A stretch of 64,000 nucleotides of DNA, taken from contig NZ_JABSQR010000029.1 of NCBI RefSeq assembly GCF_013215705.1, positions 1-64,000 of the forward strand. The letters are read 5' to 3'. The DNA comes from Moritella sp. Its GTDB lineage: Bacteria > Pseudomonadota > Gammaproteobacteria > Enterobacterales > Moritellaceae. The number at the start of each line of letters is the position of its first letter. The first letter of the stretch is position 1. A model generated the notes under the pieces. The model saw only the letters and a program-made list of their open reading frames with translations. It was not told the origin of the DNA and made no database searches. Below, in pieces: positions 44,243 to 53,463 of the stretch. A program made the translations under genes and the position numbers.

Positions 44243-44608
44243 ATGGATATTTCCGCATTAACTAGAGTCGAAATTAGTATCCCTGATGGGATTAATTTTG
44301 ATTCACTAGAACTAGAACTGGATGATGACGGCAGTGTTTCCTTTGATATTGAAACATTGGAAGCGGTGGCATTAGAAAGTGGTATTGACGTAGCTTTATT
44401 AGATGAAGGTTATGTGTTACAAGTTTTACTGATTAGTTTTTATCAATGGCATCGAGTTCATGACGGTGACTTGAACCCTGTTATGGAAGATATTATCGAA
44501 CAAGCTAACGACTTATCTGCTTACTCTGATGACGAGTTGATTATGATCTTAGGTTCTGCTGAAATGGATAAACAAGCTAACGTTGCCATTTTGCAAATTG
44601 TTCATTAA
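44243..44608 (+). CDS. Conserved hypothetical acidic protein
   Basis: I chose ATG 44243 (121 aa), which follows an AGAGG ribosome site by 8 nt; a start at 44216 would add 9 residues. The protein is very acidic (LELELDDDGSVSFDIETLEAV and DLSAYSDDELIMI), soluble and mixed alpha/beta. I do not recognise the family. It follows clpA on the same strand after 82 bp and may share its transcript, since no clear terminator lies between them. A strong terminator follows. Confidence 0.65.
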   Translation: MDISALTRVEISIPDGINFDSLELELDDDGSVSFDIETLEAVALESGIDVALLDEGYVLQVLLISFYQWHRVHDGDLNPVMEDIIEQANDLSAYSDDELIMILGSAEMDKQANVAILQIVH

Positions 44609-44646
44609 TTCATAATTAAGCATTCAAATTACAGTGACGTAGAACA

Positions 44647-44676
44647 AAAAATGGAAGCCAATTGGCTTCCATTTTT
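44647..44676. terminator. Bidirectional terminator after the acidic protein gene
   Basis: AAAAATGGAAGCC and GGCTTCCATTTTT form a perfect 13-bp stem with a 4-nt AATT centre. A-rich and T-rich ends suit termination in both directions between convergent genes. Confidence 0.85.
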
Positions 44677-44739
44677 ATTATCATCAGTGTTAGTATTATC
44701 GGCGTTGATAGATAGGACTAAAACTATTTATAGCGTGTA

Positions 44740-45588
44740 TTATTCACTGTCTTTAACTTGTAAACCAACGTTACCCGTCTTAACGATATCAATGATACCT
44801 TTCTTGAATAATTGGCCTACTGCGCTTTTGAATGTTTTTTTACTTACACCAAATAAACGCGCGATTGTTTCAGGGTCAGTTTTATCTGTCACTGGCATGA
44901 AACCACCATGTTTATTTAGTTCTGACAATAACACTTGGCTAAAGTCTGATACTTTACCGTGACCGGGTTCATTCAGTAAGATATCAATTTTACCGTCTTC
45001 ACGTACTTTTTGAATGTACGCTTTTTGTTTTTCGCCACGGTTTAATTTCTTAAACATTTCATTTTTGTATACAACACCCCAATGGCTGTTATTTACAATG
45101 ACTTTATAACCAAGATCAGTTGGATCAACAGGTGTAATTTCAACTTGTTCATGTATTTTGTATCGTGCTGGCGTATTGTCAACATGGCGATCTAGTTTTG
45201 TTGTTGCTGTAATACGACCATGAATACGATCTAAGTAAATAGCGACAAGATATTCGCGACCCACTTGTAATGGGGTGCGTTGTTCACTGTATGGTACTAA
45301 CAGATCTTTGTCTAAGCCCCAATCAAGGAATGCACCCACATTGTTTACTTGTTTTACTTTTAGCATGACGAACTCGCCAACTGCACCCAGTACTTTTTGC
45401 GTTGTTGCAATGATACGGTCTTCTGAATCAAGGTAGATAAATACCTCAAGCTCATCACCGATATCTATATCCAATGGTGAGTTTGTAAAAGGTAACAGTA
45501 TTTCACCTAATACACCGCCGTCCAGGTAGAAACCCGATCCAGTTTCTTTGATAATTTCTAAGGTATTTAACTTACCTAATTCTGCCAT
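44740..45588 (-). CDS. S1-domain RNA-binding protein, CvfB/YitL-like
   Basis: I chose ATG 45588 (282 aa); the longer start at 45657 gives a non-homologous tail. The protein follows CvfB: tandem S1-like domains (VLGEILLPFTNSP..IGDELEVFIYLD, then FVMLKVKQVNNVGAFLDWGLDKDLLVPYSEQ and a third around SHWGVVYKNEMFKKLNRGEKQKAYI). It ends in a winged-helix (PETIARLFGVSKKTFKSAVGQLFKKGII). CvfB of Staphylococcus binds RNA and affects virulence gene expression. The role in gammaproteobacteria is not known. Confidence 0.85.
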   Translation of the reverse strand: MAELGKLNTLEIIKETGSGFYLDGGVLGEILLPFTNSPLDIDIGDELEVFIYLDSEDRIIATTQKVLGAVGEFVMLKVKQVNNVGAFLDWGLDKDLLVPYSEQRTPLQVGREYLVAIYLDRIHGRITATTKLDRHVDNTPARYKIHEQVEITPVDPTDLGYKVIVNNSHWGVVYKNEMFKKLNRGEKQKAYIQKVREDGKIDILLNEPGHGKVSDFSQVLLSELNKHGGFMPVTDKTDPETIARLFGVSKKTFKSAVGQLFKKGIIDIVKTGNVGLQVKDSE

Positions 45589-45732
45589 AGTGCTTTGCTC
45601 TGTCTTGAAATAATGAGGGTAATTATAGATCACCCAATAATGCGGGCAATGTACCACGAAGCGTGAAAAAAAACCAATATTTGCGGATGAATTAGTATTA
45701 ATTACGTGAAAGGTTAAATATATACACTAATA

Positions 45733-45762
45733 TTGCTTGATAATAATGCCTTCTGTTATACT
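45733..45762 (+). promoter_or_regulatory. Extended -10 promoter of rluF
   Basis: TTGCTT (45733-45738), an 18-bp spacer and TATACT (45757-45762) with a TGT just upstream form an extended -10 promoter. The predicted leader is about 80 nt. The rluF start lacks a clear Shine-Dalgarno sequence. Confidence 0.5.
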
Positions 45763-45850
45763 CCGCGCACATAATTGCGGTCTTTCTGAAGTATAAATTC
45801 TCAAAACCTTTTCGCAATTCCCAATTCCCTTAATATTAGTATAAATTATC

Positions 45851-47086
45851 ATGACGCAACAAGACATCAAACTAACACGACTTAATAAATATATCAGTGA
45901 CACGGGTTATTGCTCTCGCCGTGAGGCAGACCGCTTAATTGAACAAGGTCGCGTAACCATTAATGGTAAAATTCCAGAAATGGGAACGAAAGTGTCAGAT
46001 GGCGATATGGTTTCTGTAAATGGTAGACCCGTTAAAGAAAAACAAAAACGTATCTACATTGCCTTAAATAAACCTGCAGGCATCACGTGTACAACTGAGC
46101 GTCACATTCACGGTAATGTAATTGATTTGATTGACTACAGTACACGCATATTCCCAATTGGTCGTCTTGATAAACCCTCAGAAGGTCTTATCTTTTTAAC
46201 TAATGACGGTGATATTGTTAATAAAATACTACGTGCCGGTAATGCGCACGAAAAAGAATATATTGTTAAAGTTGATAGCACGGTGACAGATAAATTCTTA
46301 ACCGGTATGGCGCACGGTGTACCAATTTTAGACACGGTCACTAAACCCTGTAAAGTAACGCGTGAAGGTCGCTTTGAATTCAAAATAATTTTAACGCAAG
46401 GTCTAAATCAACAGATCCGACGTATGTGTGAGCATTTTGGTTTCCAAGTGAAATCACTCACGCGTACCCGTATTATGAACATTGATATTAAAGGTTTAGC
46501 GACTGGCCAGTGGCGTCTGCTAACAGATAATGAAATGACAGAAATAAACGCGATGGTTGAAGGTTCTAGCAGTACCGAAGAAGCGTCTGATTATGGTCAA
46601 GTTAAGCCTAAGGTAAAAGGCCAACATTCAAAACGTGGCGTTAACAGTGCCGCACGTCAGAAGCGTTTTGGCTACGGTGACTATGCAGCAACCCCTGGTC
46701 AAATTTTGAATGATGAAGCGAGTTCAGATTCTTGGGATCAAGATGAAACAGTCGTTGATCTAGATAAAGACGATCAACCGACGTCGAATTTTTGGACGCA
46801 AAATGAAAAATCGTCTGATGCTGATGTTTCATCTAATGTGTCTCCTGATATGTCTCCTGATATGTCTGCAGATTTAGTTCAGCAAGATAAATCGGCGTCT
46901 TATTCCGATGAACAAATTGCATCAAGAGCGCGTTTTAACTCGGCTGAAAAGAAAAAAGAACGAAAAAAACCTGCTACGCGTTTCAGTATTATTGCTGACC
47001 GTGAAAAAGCCAAGTTGGCTAATGCCACTAAAGCTAGTCCAGCTGCGCCTCGTGTTAAAGGTACTCTGTCGTTGAAAAAGAAGTAG
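45851..47086 (+). CDS. rluF: 23S rRNA pseudouridine synthase RluF with long C-terminal tail
   Basis: The protein has 411 aa; E. coli RluF has 290. An S4 domain (RLNKYISDTGYCSRREADRLIEQGRVTING) is followed by the RsuA-family catalytic domain, with catalytic Asp in PIGRLDKPSEGLIFLTNDGD and the LTQGLNQQIRRMCEHFG motif. RluF modifies U2604 of 23S rRNA. The extra 150 residues (about 245-411) are low-complexity, acidic then basic, with SPDM repeats and a lysine-rich end. No conserved domain was seen in this tail. Confidence 0.9.
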   Translation: MTQQDIKLTRLNKYISDTGYCSRREADRLIEQGRVTINGKIPEMGTKVSDGDMVSVNGRPVKEKQKRIYIALNKPAGITCTTERHIHGNVIDLIDYSTRIFPIGRLDKPSEGLIFLTNDGDIVNKILRAGNAHEKEYIVKVDSTVTDKFLTGMAHGVPILDTVTKPCKVTREGRFEFKIILTQGLNQQIRRMCEHFGFQVKSLTRTRIMNIDIKGLATGQWRLLTDNEMTEINAMVEGSSSTEEASDYGQVKPKVKGQHSKRGVNSAARQKRFGYGDYAATPGQILNDEASSDSWDQDETVVDLDKDDQPTSNFWTQNEKSSDADVSSNVSPDMSPDMSADLVQQDKSASYSDEQIASRARFNSAEKKKERKKPATRFSIIADREKAKLANATKASPAAPRVKGTLSLKKK

Positions 47087-47095
47087 TCCAATATA

Positions 47096-47758
47096 ATGTC
47101 ATTTGATTATTACCCTAAGATAGACATTCCGTTTGATGTCCGCTACACGTGTTTATTTTGTGGCGAGCCATCTAATAGTGATGTTAACATCCCATTTTCT
47201 GCCGATGATATACATAACGCGCCGCATGATCCTTTATCGGTGCCTGCGTGTACCGAATGTACGTCGGTTGTTAAAACGGCCCGTTGTCAGTCTATTTATC
47301 AATACCGCAATGCCGTAAAGGCAGCGTTAACGCGTAAATATCAAAAAGTGTTAAGCATTGGTTCAAATTGGACTGAGCAAGAGTTGCAAGAGTCTGAATT
47401 TGAAGGTGCGGCATTTGAAGGTTTTAAACGAAGCGCCTGGATGATGTTTACCATGACAAAAGAAAGGGTTAACTATGCAGGTTGGCCTTTGTGTGTTGAC
47501 GGTATCCCGCTTGCTGCAGATGATGAGGCTGGTGGCTTTACCTTTGATGGTACCGACTTTGTCAGCGTTGAGCATGCAATCGAACATTACATAAAAACGT
47601 TTCATCTCGATGCAATATTATTACCAGAGTTGGTTAAAGCGCTGGGTAAAGATAAGTTTGGTTATGCTGTTCGTGTTAGTCGTCTTTATATCGGTATATC
47701 GGGCGCAGAGCGCATGCAGATTATTGCCGATATAGTCGAAGCTCAAACCGAAGCATGA
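47096..47758 (+). CDS. Conserved hypothetical protein with N-terminal cysteine pairs
   Basis: The 220-aa protein has an N-terminal CLFCGEP and, 30 residues on, CTECTSVVKTARC. This looks like a zinc ribbon or treble-clef site. The rest is helical with a conserved-looking RSAWMMFTMTKERVNYAGWPL segment. The start follows the rluF stop by 9 nt with no strong ribosome site, so it may be translated by coupling. I do not recognise the family name. An RNA- or DNA-related role is possible from the zinc-binding pattern, but this is speculative. Confidence 0.65.
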   Translation: MSFDYYPKIDIPFDVRYTCLFCGEPSNSDVNIPFSADDIHNAPHDPLSVPACTECTSVVKTARCQSIYQYRNAVKAALTRKYQKVLSIGSNWTEQELQESEFEGAAFEGFKRSAWMMFTMTKERVNYAGWPLCVDGIPLAADDEAGGFTFDGTDFVSVEHAIEHYIKTFHLDAILLPELVKALGKDKFGYAVRVSRLYIGISGAERMQIIADIVEAQTEA

Positions 47759-47764
47759 TGACAT

Positions 47765-47800
47765 GAATAACGCTAGGTAATTAATGACCTAGCGTTATTC
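47765..47800. terminator. Bidirectional terminator between convergent genes
   Basis: GAATAACGCTAGGT and ACCTAGCGTTATTC form a perfect 14-bp stem with an 8-nt loop. The flanking sequence is AT-rich on both sides. It separates the zinc-ribbon gene (plus) from the porin-like gene (minus). Confidence 0.8.
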
Positions 47801-47823
47801 AATTATTTAATTGGACGGTTTAT

Positions 47824-48876
47824 CTAAAAGATAAAATTAAGCATTAACGTATACAACTGCACATCAGTGTCACCATCAGTAGGCGCTGTAATTAACTCAC
47901 CATTACTGCCACCGTTTGCATCAGTATATTTCCATTCAGCATTTAACGATACCGTTGTTGTTAACTCATAACGTAGTCCCAATAAAAGCGAGTTATTTTG
48001 TTGGGCGTGGTGTGATTCGGCATAAGTCACATACGGTGTAAACTTATCAATATTATAACTAATGCTGGAATACCAATTGAAATGCATCTTATCGATTAAT
48101 ACTTCAGTTGTTAACGTCAATTGATCCCAAGAGTTCTCAATACCTAAGGTATAAATATTGATACTGTCAGTAGCATAATGCTGGCTTCCAAGTGGCGTTG
48201 TTACATCAACAGCATATTTAAAGTGGGCATAATTAAACATAATTCGATAATCAAAGCCACTAATTTCACTGTGAAAACCTAGCGTTTTTTCGATATCAAA
48301 GTCATAGCTAACGACTCCTACATCCACAGTCCCATCACTTTCGATACTGGCATAAGGAGTAAGTGTTAAATAACTATCGTCGTTCAGTTCAATATCCCAA
48401 GTGCCAGAAATACCTTCATAAGACGTGATCCCTAAGACTGAGTTATATACTTCTTGTGATGGGCGAGCTGGGGTATAAGCTTGTCCGACATAGTAATACT
48501 CTGAACTTAGAAATAAAGGCAAACGTAGTCGACCAATCTTTAAATTAAAATCGGAAATGCTATAACCAATATATGCCCATTCTAACTCGGGTGACGACCA
48601 ATCATCTTGAGGACGTTTAACAACTTGAATTGATGCATTAAAGCTATCGTTAAAGCGGATATCACCTTGTAAGCCTAACGTGGTATCACAATCGTAACAA
48701 GTGTCATCGGTGATCTCCCTGTTTACATATAATGGCGTGGAATTATTCGATTGAGTAATAGATGTCGAACCAAAACCACTCAAAGAAATATCATCAGTTA
48801 GGTTTATTCTTGCGTTGGTCGTAAATGTAGTCAGTGATAGTGTTGTTGCGATAAAGCAAATGTTTGATATTTTCAT
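47824..48876 (-). CDS. Outer-membrane beta-barrel (porin-like) protein
   Basis: The 350-aa protein has a signal peptide (ISNICFIATTLSLTTFTTNA). The rest is beta-strand pattern with alternating polarity, including LKIGRLRLPLFLSSEYYYVGQAYTPARP, and a terminal Phe (LYTLMLNFIF), the BAM recognition end. One CYDCD cysteine pair lies in an early loop. The LKIGRLRLPLF..EYYYVGQAYTPARP segment resembles small porins of the OprP/DcaP type. The gene follows the solute-binding-like gene by 3 nt, so the two form an operon. A strong CGGAGG ribosome site is present. Confidence 0.75.
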   Translation of the reverse strand: MKISNICFIATTLSLTTFTTNARINLTDDISLSGFGSTSITQSNNSTPLYVNREITDDTCYDCDTTLGLQGDIRFNDSFNASIQVVKRPQDDWSSPELEWAYIGYSISDFNLKIGRLRLPLFLSSEYYYVGQAYTPARPSQEVYNSVLGITSYEGISGTWDIELNDDSYLTLTPYASIESDGTVDVGVVSYDFDIEKTLGFHSEISGFDYRIMFNYAHFKYAVDVTTPLGSQHYATDSINIYTLGIENSWDQLTLTTEVLIDKMHFNWYSSISYNIDKFTPYVTYAESHHAQQNNSLLLGLRYELTTTVSLNAEWKYTDANGGSNGELITAPTDGDTDVQLYTLMLNFIF

Positions 48877-48879
48877 GCT

Positions 48880-49359
48880 TTATTCCTCCGGATCTAAAAC
48901 GAATAAAACATTAACATGTTCTGGTAATGACTTGATGGTGGCGTAAGCGATACCATTTGGGTTTGCTTTCAACCAATTGAGTATAGAGGCAATATCATTA
49001 TTTGATATTGTCACAGGTAGATTCCCCTTTCCTGAAAATGCTAAACTTGCTCGGTAACCATTCATTTGAGATAGCGATTTACCGAGTAATTTTTGGTAAA
49101 AATTGGCTTTATCATTGTTATCTTCAGTTAGATCTACAAGATCAATGTTTTCCTTGTTGATACGTTTTACTTTCCCCTTATAAATCATCCTGACTTTACT
49201 TTTACTCAGTACTGGAAAGGAATTGTTCAATGAAAATACGGCAAAACTTCGGCCTTCATCTTCATCCGTATCTGCATTAGCGGAGGCAGAAAATGGTGGG
49301 GAGAGTGAAATAATGAGTAGTCCGACGCAAAAAATGTGTAAGTTTAATCCTTTAAACAT
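48880..49359 (-). CDS. Small periplasmic solute-binding-like protein
   Basis: This 159-aa protein has a signal peptide ending at FSASA. The mature part resembles one lobe of phosphate-type (PstS) binding proteins: LSKSKVRMIYKGKVKRI matches the LS..EV..IF.GK...W segment, and ILNWLKANPNGIAYATIKSLP matches the later V...pgAIGY region. It is about half the length of a full binding protein. Such truncated proteins often pair with signalling proteins and may sense a ligand for the hybrid kinase that diverges at 49455. This is inference. Confidence 0.65.
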   Translation of the reverse strand: MFKGLNLHIFCVGLLIISLSPPFSASANADTDEDEGRSFAVFSLNNSFPVLSKSKVRMIYKGKVKRINKENIDLVDLTEDNNDKANFYQKLLGKSLSQMNGYRASLAFSGKGNLPVTISNNDIASILNWLKANPNGIAYATIKSLPEHVNVLFVLDPEE

Positions 49360-49454
49360 GTTTACCTGCTAATTTCGGTTTTATTACCTATCATTTAAGT
49401 TAGTAAGAATGAGAGCAAATAACAAATAAATTTTTACATGGAAGTCAAAAACTT

Positions 49455-52166
49455 ATGCTTAATACGCTATCGATCAAAAAACGGCTGATAATCTTATTAT
49501 TATGCCCATTATTATTACTCACGTTGTTGATTGGCGATCGAGTCAGTGAGTCTGTGTCTACGTTAGGTCAACTTGATAAGTTGAAATCGAGAATTGAATT
49601 ATTGGCAGAGTCATTACAGTTTAATTCATTACTACATTCTTTAAGGGTGAGTAAGTTGTCAGCGAGTAATGTCATTAATGAAGAAAATCTTGGTGCATTT
49701 ACTACTTCAATAAGAAAATTAAAAGTATTAGCTCCTTTAGCCCTACAAGATGATAGCAATGCAATGGATCTATTATTTGATTTAGAAGGGGTAGAGGAAG
49801 AGTTTGCCTTTTTGAGTGCTGAGGATATTAATGATTGGTCAAGTTGGATATCAGATTCGACAAGTCAATTACTGCTTATATTAGAAAGAAATCATCTTGA
49901 GCTTGATGATCAAGAAATACAAAATAATCTAGAAGTATTATATCAGCTGCAATGGCTTTATTTTTGGGCAAATGAAGAAAATTGGTATATAAATCTAATC
50001 GTTAGAGGTATAGAGGGCGATGCAAAAGTATTGTTACCGCCGATTGTAGAAAGACAACAACTTTTTATTGAACGTTTCATCGCGATAAGTGCCGATAATA
50101 ATCAGATTTCTCTGTTACAGAGTACTTTTTCTGACCAGGCCTTTACCGATAGTTATGCATTACGTAATTTGATCCAGAATGGACATTTCCAAGCCAATGC
50201 GAGCGATTATGATATATCTGCGTTAGATAAGCGGTTAGCACTTATTAGCGAGGTTGTTGCTAATGTTGGGGGGCTCTTATCCGTTAAGATTAAAGCTAAA
50301 GTTGCTGAAGCAAAAATGCATGTTGTCGTATTTTCTATTTTTATTATTTCACTATTGATGTGTGCAAGTTATTTCGGCTGGATGTTAATACAACGTATTC
50401 TTGGTAATTTGAAAGAAATTATAACCACGTTAACCCGTATCGAAGAGAAACATGATTATTCATTAAAAATAAAAATAGACGGCAATGATGAGTTTAGTGC
50501 ATTCGCAAAAATGTTGAATAATCTTATTGAAGAACGTTACATCAATGAAAAACAAATAATCCAAGCTAAGGAAGCTGCAGAACAAGCAAATGTGGCTAAG
50601 AGTTCATTTTTAGCCAATATGTCACATGAGATTAGAACACCGTTAAACGGCGTGATCGGTATGTCTAATATCTTGTCAAATACCAAATTGACACCATCTC
50701 AGCAAGACCACCTTGCCATTATTGAAAATTCATCGCAAACATTACTTATATTGATTAATGACATTCTGGATTTTTCTAAGATTGAATCCGGACACCTTGC
50801 GATAACGAATCATAGCTGTAATTTACGAGAAGTTATTTATGATACCGTGGCTATTATTACCCCGAGTGCCGCAGCTAAGAATCTCGATTTTAGTGTTAAT
50901 ATTCCCCCCGAACTGCCGAATGAGTTATTACTTGATGAACATAGATTACGTCAGGTATTGATGAATTTATTATCCAATGCCGTTAAGTTTACCGACAGCG
51001 GTCAAGTTAGCTTAACACTCGGTAGTAAATTAATTGAAAATTCCAGCGCTGAGTTGTATTTCTCAGTGACAGATACAGGTACTGGGATAGAAGAAGATAA
51101 ACAACAGAAAATTTTCGAACCTTTTACACAAGAAGACGGTTCTATTACGCGTCAATTCGGCGGTACGGGGTTGGGTTTGGCGATTAGTACTCAGTTAGTT
51201 GAACTAATGGGTGGGGAAATTGGCGTTGATTCTGCCAAAGGGCAGGGAAGCAACTTTTATTTCACTATTGAAGCAGAATGTACTGCCGAAGTTCGGGTTC
51301 AGAAAATCGTCCCCACAAATACCAAGGTGACAATTATTAGTAATGAAATGGTTTTCAGTGACGTTATATGCGCAGAATTATCTCGTAATAATATAACTGA
51401 TATAACGACGGTGGCCTATACGCAAGATTTATTTAACAGCCGAGCGATAAATAATCGGGTAGAAGATCAAGATGCTAATCAGTTGCTCATATATTGCCAA
51501 AACAGTATTAAATTGACCTTAAAGGATATAGATTTTTTAAGTCAACGGGCCCTAAAATACAGCTTTTTGTTGGTACAATCACATGCCGATGATAAGTACG
51601 ATTTCGACAGCCGGATTGATGGTGTAGTTACCATGCCATTACTTGGCCATCGATTATTAAAAGTAATGAATTTAGCGCTAGAAAATCAACGTGAGTCACA
51701 AACGAGTATTGCAGCTAGTTTGTCCGAAGAGGCGACTTTAGAGCAACATCTGCAGATGGAAAAGGATATAAGCATAACCGATAATTCGCTTATCTTGGTT
51801 GTCGAAGATAATTTAATAAATCAAAAAGTCGCGACATTACTGCTCAAACAGTGTGGGTACGATAGTCATGTTGCCAATAACGGTAAAGAAGCTGTCGAGA
51901 TGGTATCTTCTGGACAGCATAAATATAAAGCAATCTTGATGGATTGTATGATGCCGATAATGGATGGCTTTACAGCAACAGAACAAATTCGAGAATGGGA
52001 AAAATTGTGTTCGCTTGGGCCAATACCGATCATAGCCCTTACTGCAAGCGTACTGGATGCGGATATTCAACGCTGTTTTGATGTTGGCATGAATGACTAT
52101 GTCGCTAAACCTTTCAAGAAAGACGTACTCATCGACAAAATTGAGCGGCTAGCAAGCGCCGCCTAA
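49455..52166 (+). CDS. Hybrid sensor histidine kinase
   Basis: The protein has 903 aa. A membrane segment (LIILLLCPLLLLTLLIGD) is followed by a 260-residue helical periplasmic domain, then a second segment (VVVFSIFIISLLMCASYFGWML) and HAMP. HisKA has FLANMSHEIRTPLNGVIGMS, and HATPase_c has the N-box NLLSNAVKFTDSG, G1 DTGTGIEED and G2 GGTGLGLAI. A middle segment looks like a degenerate receiver without the phospho-Asp (about 615-730). The final receiver (about 775-900) has VVEDNLINQKV and MDCMMPIMDGF. There is no HPt domain. The divergent solute-binding-like protein may be its sensor partner. The free HPt protein at 19706 is a possible relay partner. Confidence 0.88.
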   Translation: MLNTLSIKKRLIILLLCPLLLLTLLIGDRVSESVSTLGQLDKLKSRIELLAESLQFNSLLHSLRVSKLSASNVINEENLGAFTTSIRKLKVLAPLALQDDSNAMDLLFDLEGVEEEFAFLSAEDINDWSSWISDSTSQLLLILERNHLELDDQEIQNNLEVLYQLQWLYFWANEENWYINLIVRGIEGDAKVLLPPIVERQQLFIERFIAISADNNQISLLQSTFSDQAFTDSYALRNLIQNGHFQANASDYDISALDKRLALISEVVANVGGLLSVKIKAKVAEAKMHVVVFSIFIISLLMCASYFGWMLIQRILGNLKEIITTLTRIEEKHDYSLKIKIDGNDEFSAFAKMLNNLIEERYINEKQIIQAKEAAEQANVAKSSFLANMSHEIRTPLNGVIGMSNILSNTKLTPSQQDHLAIIENSSQTLLILINDILDFSKIESGHLAITNHSCNLREVIYDTVAIITPSAAAKNLDFSVNIPPELPNELLLDEHRLRQVLMNLLSNAVKFTDSGQVSLTLGSKLIENSSAELYFSVTDTGTGIEEDKQQKIFEPFTQEDGSITRQFGGTGLGLAISTQLVELMGGEIGVDSAKGQGSNFYFTIEAECTAEVRVQKIVPTNTKVTIISNEMVFSDVICAELSRNNITDITTVAYTQDLFNSRAINNRVEDQDANQLLIYCQNSIKLTLKDIDFLSQRALKYSFLLVQSHADDKYDFDSRIDGVVTMPLLGHRLLKVMNLALENQRESQTSIAASLSEEATLEQHLQMEKDISITDNSLILVVEDNLINQKVATLLLKQCGYDSHVANNGKEAVEMVSSGQHKYKAILMDCMMPIMDGFTATEQIREWEKLCSLGPIPIIALTASVLDADIQRCFDVGMNDYVAKPFKKDVLIDKIERLASAA

Positions 52167-52184
52167 TCAGATACTGGGTGGTGT

Positions 52185-52976
52185 TTATTTAGAATCAAGG
52201 TTATGGGATTGCTGAACAATCAATATTTTGAGTTCGGCAATATCCTGCTTCAATTCAGAAATTTCGTCATGTAATACGTCGGTACTTGGCGCTCGAGGTC
52301 TTGTCGACAGGTCTCCACCATCAACAAACCATGACGAAATGAACCCGGTAAAGGTACCGAATAAACCGACACCAGCAGTCATTAATAGCGCTGCAATAAT
52401 ACGTCCGCCTGTTGTCACTGGGTAATAATCGCCATACCCAACCGTTGTTATCGTCACGAATGACCACCAAAGCGCATCGATACCGTTGTTGATGTTACTG
52501 CCTACTTGTCCTTGCTCTAATAATAAAATACCGATAGCACCAAAGGTCAGTAGGATAAATGATAATGCTGCTACTAATGAAAAGGTAGCTTTAAAGCGAT
52601 GCTCAAAGATCATCTTGAACATGACTTTGGATGAGCGGATATTTTGGATAGATCTTAAAACTCGAGCAATTCGAATGATGCGAATAAATTGCAGCTGCTC
52701 GACCATTGGTATACTCGACAATAAGTCAATCCAGCCCCATTTCATAAACTGTAGTTTATTATCAGCTTGATAAAGGCGAATGATAAAATCAGTGAAAAAG
52801 AATAAACAAATAGTGTTGTCCACACTTGTTAATATTTCGTTCACGCTACTTGAAAAGGTAAAGATTAGTTGCAGTAGAGATGAGACCACAACATGCAGTG
52901 ATAAGATCAGCATAAAAATCTGGAAGGGGTTTACATCACTATTACTTTCAACGTCAGTTTTGATTTTGGTTTCCAC
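52185..52976 (-). CDS. Voltage-gated-type potassium channel
   Basis: The protein has 263 aa and starts at GTG 52976, with GAGG 8 nt upstream. Six membrane segments are visible, with an S4-like basic helix ([20 protein letters not shown]) and the selectivity filter TVGYGDYYP. The pore helix WWSFVTITT and the S6 segment [13 protein letters not shown] agree. The last 35 residues form a coiled coil ([22 protein letters not shown]), which could drive tetramer assembly. It closes convergently with the hybrid kinase gene, 18 nt away. Confidence 0.92.
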   Translation of the reverse strand: METKIKTDVESNSDVNPFQIFMLILSLHVVVSSLLQLIFTFSSSVNEILTSVDNTICLFFFTDFIIRLYQADNKLQFMKWGWIDLLSSIPMVEQLQFIRIIRIARVLRSIQNIRSSKVMFKMIFEHRFKATFSLVAALSFILLTFGAIGILLLEQGQVGSNINNGIDALWWSFVTITTVGYGDYYPVTTGGRIIAALLMTAGVGLFGTFTGFISSWFVDGGDLSTRPRAPSTDVLHDEISELKQDIAELKILIVQQSHNLDSK

Positions 52977-53087
52977 AAGTTAGCGCCTCGGTTCATTGAT
53001 TTTATTAATATAAACGTAACTAGGCAGCAAAACAAAATTTTTTTATAATAGCTTAGTGAATAGGTGTCGTTACAGTAGGATATATTT

Positions 53088-53411
53088 ATGTTCGTGATTG
53101 TTTTTTATGTGCCGCAAGTAAATGTGCAGAGGGTGAAAGAAGCGCTCTTTAAAGCGGGTGCTGGAACTATTGGTGATTATGATAGTTGTGCTTGGCAATG
53201 TTTAGGTACTGGTCAGTTTAAGCCCTTACAGGGTAGTCAACCGCATATAGGTAAGCTTGATGAGATTGAATTAGTCGATGAGTTTCGGGTTGAAATGGTG
53301 TGTGGTACTGAGAATATAAGGGCTGCAATTACCGCGTTAATTTCTGCTCACCCTTATGAAGAACCTGCTTATCATATCCTGCAAACATTTAATCTTGATG
53401 ATTTACTTTAG
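53088..53411 (+). CDS. YqfO/NIF3-insert-domain protein
   Basis: The 107-aa protein is a CutA-like alpha/beta domain: FVIVFYVPQVNVQRVKEALFKAGAGTIGDYDSCAW at the N-terminus and AHPYEEPAYHILQ at the C-terminus. These match the domain inserted in NIF3/YqfO proteins, here as a free protein. The family is described as structural genomics targets without clear function; metal binding has been suggested. It stands alone between a potassium channel and cutC. Confidence 0.8.
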   Translation: MFVIVFYVPQVNVQRVKEALFKAGAGTIGDYDSCAWQCLGTGQFKPLQGSQPHIGKLDEIELVDEFRVEMVCGTENIRAAITALISAHPYEEPAYHILQTFNLDDLL

Positions 53412-53463
53412 GATATGATTGATCTAACGACATTTCTGAAGTTATGGCATTAGCGTCGAGCGT

